From Janibacter corallicola NBRC 107790 (GTDB lineage Bacteria; Actinomycetota; Actinomycetes; Actinomycetales; Dermatophilaceae): a stretch of 56,382 nt of DNA. Position numbers and translations under genes: made by a program. Below, piece by piece: positions 55,470 through 56,382 of the stretch (its first letter is position 1; every line of letters begins with the position of its first letter). Below the pieces are notes generated by a model that made no database searches, was not told the DNA's origin, and saw only the letters and a list, made by a program, of their open reading frames with translations. The DNA lies in contig NZ_BCSR01000014.1 of the NCBI RefSeq assembly GCF_001570965.1, positions 1-56,382 of the forward strand, read 5' to 3'.

Positions 55470-56382
55470 TCACGCCTGCGCGGACTCCGCCCACCAGTTG
55501 ATGCCGCCCTCGACCGCGTGCTCGTCGATCCGGGCGAGCTCCTCGTCGGTGAAGGGCGGGGACTCCAGCGCGCCGAGGCTGTTCTCCAGCTGGGCGACGG
55601 TGCGGGCCCCGACGAGGACGGAGGTGACCCGTTCGTCGCGCAGCGCCCAGGACAGCGCCATCTGGGCGAGGGACTGCCCGCGCTCGGCGGCGATGTCGTT
55701 CAGCGCGCGGATGCGGTCGAGGTTGTCCTCGGTCAGCTGCCCCGCGATGCCGGTGCCCTCCCGGCCCGCCCGCGACCCCTCCGGGATGCCGGAGAGGTAC
55801 TTGTCGGTCAGCAGCCCCTGCGCGAGCGGGGAGAAGGCGATCGTGCCCACACCCAGGTCCTCGAGGGTGTCGAGCAGGCCGTCTTCGATCCAGCGGTTGA
55901 GCATCGAGTACGAGGGCTGGTGGATCAGCAGGGGAGTGCCCATCTCCTGCAGGATCGCGTACGCCTCCCGGGTGCGCTGCGGCCCGTAGGAGGAGATGCC
56001 CACGTAGCGCGCCTTGCCCTGGCGCACCGCCGTGTCCAGAGCACCCATCGTCTCCTCGAGCGGGGTGTCCGGGTCGAAACGGTGGCTGTAGAAGATGTCG
56101 ACGTGGTCCAGCCCCATCCGCGTCAGCGACTGCTCCAGCGAGGCGAGCAGGTACTTGCGGGAGCCGCCGACCTGCCCGTACGGGCCGGGCCACATGTCCC
56201 AGCCGGCCTTGGTGGAGATGACCATCTCGTCCCGGTAGCGACGCAGGTCCTCGGAGAAGACCGTCCCGAAGTTGCGTTCTGCCGAGCCGTAGGGAGGCCC
56301 GTAGTTGTTCGCCAGATCGAAGTGCGTCACGCCCAGGTCGAAGGCCCGCCGCAGCACCGCCCGCTGCGTCGCGAGCGGCTCG
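55470..56382 (-). CDS. Aldo/keto reductase, YghZ-like, C-terminal part (truncated by window edge)
   Basis: 304 residues are visible; the start is beyond the right edge. It matches the YghZ/AKR14 group: FDLANNYGPPYGSAERNFG with the catalytic Tyr, STKAGWDMWPGPYG, the DIFYSHRFDPDTPLEETM stretch with catalytic His, and the late FSPLAQGLLTDKYLSGIPEGSRAGR. Relatives reduce L-glyceraldehyde-3-phosphate or methylglyoxal with NADPH. The C-terminal end is intact (NWWAESAQA). Divergent or unrelated neighbours lie outside the window. Confidence 0.9.
   Translation of the reverse strand, partial: EPLATQRAVLRRAFDLGVTHFDLANNYGPPYGSAERNFGTVFSEDLRRYRDEMVISTKAGWDMWPGPYGQVGGSRKYLLASLEQSLTRMGLDHVDIFYSHRFDPDTPLEETMGALDTAVRQGKARYVGISSYGPQRTREAYAILQEMGTPLLIHQPSYSMLNRWIEDGLLDTLEDLGVGTIAFSPLAQGLLTDKYLSGIPEGSRAGREGTGIAGQLTEDNLDRIRALNDIAAERGQSLAQMALSWALRDERVTSVLVGARTVAQLENSLGALESPPFTDEELARIDEHAVEGGINWWAESAQA

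Overview
The window is about 56 kb of very GC-rich DNA with dense, mostly short-spaced genes, many GTG starts, and frequent 4-base GTGA/ATGA overlaps between consecutive genes. The content points to an actinomycete, most likely Micrococcales (Intrasporangiaceae-like, inferred from gene content only): a mycothiol S-conjugate amidase, DUF501 and DUF4307 proteins, a CTC-type L25, a NagE/NagF-type PTS with a DasR-like regulator, and blocks of genes in the order known from Mycobacterium and Streptomyces (glmU-prs-rplY-pth-mfd-mazG-eno-ftsB-ppx; cbs-metB; greA-DUF4307-mca-hemolysin III-uppS; coaA; glmS-acpS-nnr). It reads as core chromosome; I see no prophage, CRISPR array, intact insertion sequence or defence island.

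Layout. 1-2 kb: a magnesium transporter (cut by the window edge) behind a MarR regulator, divergent from trans-aconitate methyltransferase, then tRNA-Gln. 2.0-2.4 kb: an 18-bp copy of the tRNA-Gln 3' end lies 354 bp downstream of the tRNA with a decayed gene between, which looks like the scar of an integrated element. 2.6-3.2 kb: an FMN reductase. 3.2-9.2 kb: an amino-sugar locus, with nagA, nagE and a DasR-like regulator on one strand, and nagF, crr, ptsH and ptsI on the other, sharing a palindromic operator. It holds a whole phosphorelay from PEP to GlcNAc-6-P and on to GlcN-6-P. 9.3-24.9 kb: glmU, prs, a CGNR regulator, an EamA exporter, rplY, pth, mfd, a SurA-like lipoprotein, mazG, a VOC-GNAT fusion, eno, an FtsB-like protein, DUF501, ppx and a tRNA with a UAA (Leu) anticodon. 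25-25.4 kb: a repeat-rich gap with a MITE-like inverted repeat. 25.4-31 kb: a peptide ABC importer. 31-36 kb: an iron-controlled siderophore-interacting protein, cystathionine synthases and a BI-1 protein. 36-48.9 kb: an SGNH hydrolase, an FadH-like reductase, msrA, greA, mca, trhA, uppS, phoH2, a transglycosylase, and a YeiH exporter with its LysR regulator. 48.9-56.4 kb: coaA, glmS, acpS, nnr, an ACT regulator, an OmpA-like protein with a lipoprotein, and a truncated aldo/keto reductase.

The genes converge on envelope precursors: nagA, glmS and glmU feed UDP-GlcNAc, uppS makes prenyl carriers, and prs, eno and coaA supply central precursors.

The most unusual signal is not a gene. The 9-mer CGAAGGGGG (or its complement) occurs 37 times by my count, against roughly 1.6 expected from base composition, about equally on both strands, with most of the non-coding copies just downstream of stop codons. 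Density and placement resemble DNA-uptake sequences of transformable bacteria, although the function here is unknown.
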